Assembly: GCA_041554435.1 (NCBI GenBank)
Contig: JBFFLX010000001.1
Coordinates: 1-64,000 of the forward strand
From: BM524 sp041554435
GTDB lineage: Bacteria; Bacteroidota; Bacteroidia; Bacteroidales; F082
DNA length: 64,000 nt
Direction of reading: 5' to 3'
A program made the position numbers and the translations under genes. Below are positions 60,940 to 64,000 of this stretch, one piece after another (within the stretch, counting starts at the first letter, position 1; every line of letters begins with the position of its first letter). The notes beneath the pieces were generated by a model. It saw nothing but the letters and a program-made list of their open reading frames with translations. It was not told the origin of the DNA and did not search any database.

Positions 60940-63564
60940 TTAAAGGCTTAACCGATATGACAATTTCAGCAGAAAAACATTGCTGGCTTTCGCATCAGCC
61001 AGGTTTTTTATTCTGTCGCTAAGGTAAAAACTTCCTTTTTCTGTGTCGCCATTTCGACCCTGCGACCATACGAAGTATGCTGTGGAGCCGGGAACGTACT
61101 CCCATCTTACAACAAAATTACTTCTGAATTCATAAAAACTGAAATCAGGATTATCAAAACTGTAATCAGTTATACCATCCTTGTTTTCATCAATATTATA
61201 GAGGTTATCTTCTGCATTATAGGATATTTCATTATCCGTAAAAACATGAAACTGAGAATCAAAATCTTTATTTCCTGCATCAGTAACTTTTTTAAAGTTG
61301 TGATAGTCGCCTGAGAAAAAGAAAGGTTGCCCCCAATATTGTATAGATAAGTCTGGTGTTATGGAATAATTAATTCTAAAATTAAATTGAAGAGTTTTAC
61401 GTTTTAAATTAGAAACCACATAAACGTTCTCATTATCAAAAGTTTTTGTGTCGATATAAATATATCCCTCTCTATCGTAAACATAAACGGGGTCGATTGA
61501 TAGTTCTAAACTTGGTAAAGGGCGGTATGATATTTCAAATCCAACATCTTCGGCTACACGCCATTTATTTTTACCAAAACCATTAAAATAAAATGCGCTG
61601 AAAACAAACTTTTTACGTGAATCAGTACTAAATGAGTAACTCATTCGGAGCATTGATGGCGTATACAAAGCAGGTCCGCCTCTTAACTGATGTCTGTCGA
61701 TATCAAAAAACTGATAATTATAGTTTACGTGGAAAAACCAATAGTTTTTAAGTTGGAAATTTGTTGAAAGTTGTGCGCCGGAATAGATATATCTTCCGCC
61801 AAAATCCCATCCTGCCCAATGAGAGAAGTTTATATGCATATTTCGGAAAACAGAAAACGGTTCCCATAATATGTAGTTAATCCAAATCGATTCATCAAAA
61901 TAATCTGCTCGGTGCATAAATCCCATATCACTTACCGACATGCCCGGCGATTTAAATGAACTGCGTATGCCATATCTCCAGTGGCCTTTTCCGATTTTTG
62001 CAAAACGGAATGAGCTTCCCATACCCGAAAGTTGCTGCAAACTACTGTCAACACTGCGATATGTTAAGTCAGGGCGTTGGTAATATCTTTGCGGTGCCAT
62101 TTGCCTTTCTATTATCGCCAAACTATCACCTTCAATAAAACTTCCCATCAGGTTTGCCTGAAAATTATATGTCCTGTCTTTCCAATAATGATTAAAATCA
62201 AGACCACCTGTATATGCAGAGTTGGGTAAAAAAAACAAGGCACTGTCTTTAACAGATCTGTTGGTGGCTGTAATCATTCCGCCAACTATTGTTTTTCCCT
62301 CATTGAAATCCTTTTGTAAACGCGTGTTAAAATAATTAGTCAGAGGTTCAACTATTTGTTTGCGTTCTAAACCACTACTGTCGATCAAGGCATATTCATT
62401 GTTTGTAACACTTTCCATAATTCCTATGGACCAGCCGCTTTCAGTTTTGCCCGAAAGTTTAAAGGCACCCAATATTCTTGTGTGGTCGGGTGTATTAATA
62501 TATTCATCATCAGCAATATCCGCTTCGTATTGTGGCCTGCGTCCGATACGTCTTGAATAGAAAAGTCTTTCGGTACTAAAAACATCACCTGCCACCAGAG
62601 GGAAATTATAAATATTAGAACCTTCGGTAAAAAATGGTCGTTGCTCTCTAAAATAACTTTCGAAGGCCGATAAATTAACTTCCGAAGGGTCGGCTTCAAC
62701 CTGACCAAAATCCGGATTTATTGTAAAGTTTAGAGTAAGGTTATTGCTAACAGCAATTTTTCCATCTAATCCGGCATTATTTATCCATTTTGTACCCGTT
62801 TCATAGGGATTGCCTTCCTCTTTTACGCTTTTTTCCAGTCCTCCCATTATATAAGGAGTAAGAGCAATTTCTTTTTTTGGTTTTATATTTTCAATACCAT
62901 GAAGTTCTCCCCACAAGCTTACCCATCCTGAAGCTTCCTGAGGCACCATCTGCCATACTGAAAACTCTTGTTCACGAAATAAAGTTCGCATAACTTCCAA
63001 GCCCCAAACCTTTTTTGCTTTGGCAGAAAATCGTAACTGATTTAAGGGAATTTTCATTTCGGCAACCCATCCTTCTCCGTCAACGGTAGTTTTTACTTCA
63101 TAAACTGGTTTCCAGGTATCATCCCAGTCAACATCGTTGGTAACAATCCCATCGGCTTTTACTCCTGCCGCATTTACACCAAAACTAAAGCCAGTTCGTT
63201 TATCATTATAACTGCTAAAAGCAATGGCAACCCAGTCGCCGTCTGAGTTTCCTCTTCTGCTTAAGCGACGTTCAATTTTCTCGGGTTCTGTATCAAACGC
63301 CCTTATTGCAACATATAAATTATTGTCGTCGTAAATAATTTTAAAGGCAGTTTGCTGCGATGGTTTTTGATTTTCAAAGGGTTCTTTTTGGGTGAAATCG
63401 CCCGACCATTCAACGATGTTCCAGATATCTTCAGTTATCAAGCCATCAATTACCGGCGTTTCACCTTCTGTTTTTTCGGTATTATACACTCTAACCTGAG
63501 CCTCAGTGATTAATGCTGACAAGCATAAAATGCATAATATTAGTAAGTTGCGATTCTTTGACAT
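60940..63564 (-). CDS. DUF5916 outer-membrane protein with CBM9-like N-domain
   Basis: An 874-residue protein started at ATG 63564 (a TTG at 63585 lies upstream), giving a clean signal peptide ('LILCILCLSALITEAQ'). Residues about 30-220 are a carbohydrate-binding family 9-like domain ('ETPVIDGLITEDIW', 'RTGFSFGVNAAGVKADG'); the remaining 600 form the DUF5916 barrel and end 'VFLLKLSYRLSL'. Related Bacteroidota proteins are thought to sit in the outer membrane; function unknown. A paralogue lies immediately upstream. Confidence 0.88.
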   Translation of the reverse strand: MSKNRNLLILCILCLSALITEAQVRVYNTEKTEGETPVIDGLITEDIWNIVEWSGDFTQKEPFENQKPSQQTAFKIIYDDNNLYVAIRAFDTEPEKIERRLSRRGNSDGDWVAIAFSSYNDKRTGFSFGVNAAGVKADGIVTNDVDWDDTWKPVYEVKTTVDGEGWVAEMKIPLNQLRFSAKAKKVWGLEVMRTLFREQEFSVWQMVPQEASGWVSLWGELHGIENIKPKKEIALTPYIMGGLEKSVKEEGNPYETGTKWINNAGLDGKIAVSNNLTLNFTINPDFGQVEADPSEVNLSAFESYFREQRPFFTEGSNIYNFPLVAGDVFSTERLFYSRRIGRRPQYEADIADDEYINTPDHTRILGAFKLSGKTESGWSIGIMESVTNNEYALIDSSGLERKQIVEPLTNYFNTRLQKDFNEGKTIVGGMITATNRSVKDSALFFLPNSAYTGGLDFNHYWKDRTYNFQANLMGSFIEGDSLAIIERQMAPQRYYQRPDLTYRSVDSSLQQLSGMGSSFRFAKIGKGHWRYGIRSSFKSPGMSVSDMGFMHRADYFDESIWINYILWEPFSVFRNMHINFSHWAGWDFGGRYIYSGAQLSTNFQLKNYWFFHVNYNYQFFDIDRHQLRGGPALYTPSMLRMSYSFSTDSRKKFVFSAFYFNGFGKNKWRVAEDVGFEISYRPLPSLELSIDPVYVYDREGYIYIDTKTFDNENVYVVSNLKRKTLQFNFRINYSITPDLSIQYWGQPFFFSGDYHNFKKVTDAGNKDFDSQFHVFTDNEISYNAEDNLYNIDENKDGITDYSFDNPDFSFYEFRSNFVVRWEYVPGSTAYFVWSQGRNGDTEKGSFYLSDRIKNLADAKASNVFLLKLSYRLSL

Positions 63565-63621
63565 TAAACTATTAAATTGCTGCAAATTAGAAAATATATA
63601 TATATTATATCATATTTTTAA

Positions 63622-64000
63622 CTAAAAACTGAGTCTATAGGAGAATTTAATTAGGAATGTATTTGAAGCCTTCAGCATGGATAATCTTTCTATATTTTTG
63701 TTGAGACTAAATCTTCCATCAGGATGGTCTCCCGTTCGTCCTTGCGACCAAACCAAATATGCCGTTGACCCGGGAATATACTCCCATCGTAGTACAAGGT
63801 TACTTCGAAATTCATAAAAACTAAAGTCAGGGTTCTCAAATGAATAGTTAGTTTGGCCATTTTCATTCTCATCAACATGATAAATGTCGAAATCGCTGTC
63901 GTAACTTATTTCATTTAATGAAAACTGATAATATTGTTTCATTATATCATTATTACCGGCATCTATTACTTTTTTGAAATCAGAATAATCTCCTGAAAAT
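63622..64000 (-). CDS. second DUF5916 outer-membrane protein, only C-terminal end in window
   Basis: The frame is open from base 64000 to the stop at 63622. The visible 125 residues ('SGDYSDFKKVIDAGNND', 'NEISYD', 'DFSFYEFRSNLVLRWEYIPGS', 'IKFSYRLSF') match the end of the neighbouring DUF5916 protein closely, so this is a tandem paralogue. Any internal ATG (63942) is not the real start. Its stop lies 58 bases before the paralogue's ATG at 63564, so the two are likely cotranscribed. Confidence 0.88.
   Translation of the reverse strand, partial: FSGDYSDFKKVIDAGNNDIMKQYYQFSLNEISYDSDFDIYHVDENENGQTNYSFENPDFSFYEFRSNLVLRWEYIPGSTAYLVWSQGRTGDHPDGRFSLNKNIERLSMLKASNTFLIKFSYRLSF

Noticed and set aside
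62424..62708. Long minus-strand frame inside the DUF5916 gene, with other frames of 60-130 codons overlapping real genes
   Set aside because: These overlap confidently assigned genes in other frames, lack family motifs and have odd composition; treated as shadows.
1..64000. Search for CRISPR arrays, IS ends, direct-repeat attachment sites, rRNA and tRNA genes
   Set aside because: None seen: no regularly spaced repeats, transposase or integrase genes, or RNA gene motifs were recognised by eye.

Overview
This is an AT-rich, gene-dense window of about 54 coding regions on both strands. It reads as the chromosome of a member of the Bacteroidota, probably Bacteroidales or Marinilabiliales. The evidence is type IX secretion parts (PorQ, a PorE-like OmpA protein, a PorV/PorQ-like barrel), characteristic families (DUF2461, TIGR02757, DUF5916, head-GIN/DUF2807, HHH-barrel proteins) and repeated promoter boxes of the TAnnTTTG type used by the Bacteroidota primary sigma factor. 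No rRNA, tRNA, insertion sequence, prophage or CRISPR array was seen. No gene stands out as foreign by eye, although the miaB gene is of an unusual type.

Layout. 1-5.6 kb: a partial HHH-barrel protein and its barrel partner, DUF2461, a DUF3298 lipid/secreted protein, an EamA transporter and a YigZ/IMPACT protein. 5.8-9.5 kb: dnaA, a low-molecular-weight tyrosine phosphatase, a PLP-dependent serine/threonine dehydratase and an RsmI-like methyltransferase. 9.5-16.2 kb: a SlyD-like isomerase, a secreted trypsin-like lipoprotein, a sugar transferase with a cysteine-rich insert, a Ste24-like M48 protease, a large VWA membrane protein and fabG. 16.4-23.1 kb: three sensor kinases in one operon, two of them TPR-PAS/TM-HK paralogues. 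23.2-25.9 kb: mtaB and miaB (tRNA methylthiotransferases).

26.1-30.3 kb holds the most striking locus. Four tightly packed genes encode a coiled-coil protein, an inner-membrane protein with an OmpA-like periplasmic tail and a longin/roadblock-like cytoplasmic segment, a Rab/Ras-like small GTPase, and a soluble PAS-histidine kinase. This looks like a membrane-to-GTPase-to-kinase signalling unit.

30.6-43.2 kb: aconitase, a head-GIN lipoprotein, porQ, ispH, recF, a DUF721/DciA-like gene, recN, fabI, a possible small orphan transcription unit, a sodium:solute symporter, an unknown membrane protein and an MscS channel. 43.2-50.8 kb: glutamate dehydrogenase followed by two proteins that carry the PPDK ATP-grasp domain but no phosphohistidine domain, a voltage-gated K+ channel with a zinc-ribbon tail, and TIGR02757. 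50.9-58.3 kb: a barrel protein, two small c-type haem proteins, a four-subunit 2-oxoacid:ferredoxin oxidoreductase, a PorE-like protein and an HD phosphohydrolase. 58.4-64 kb: lpdA, an OYE-family alkene reductase and two tandem DUF5916 outer-membrane proteins, the second cut by the window end.

Central metabolism in the window (aconitase, ferredoxin-linked 2-oxoacid oxidation, GDH, lpdA, fabG/fabI, non-mevalonate IspH) fits a heterotroph with low-potential ferredoxin metabolism. All function assignments come from reading the translated sequences and remembered family features. No database search was run.
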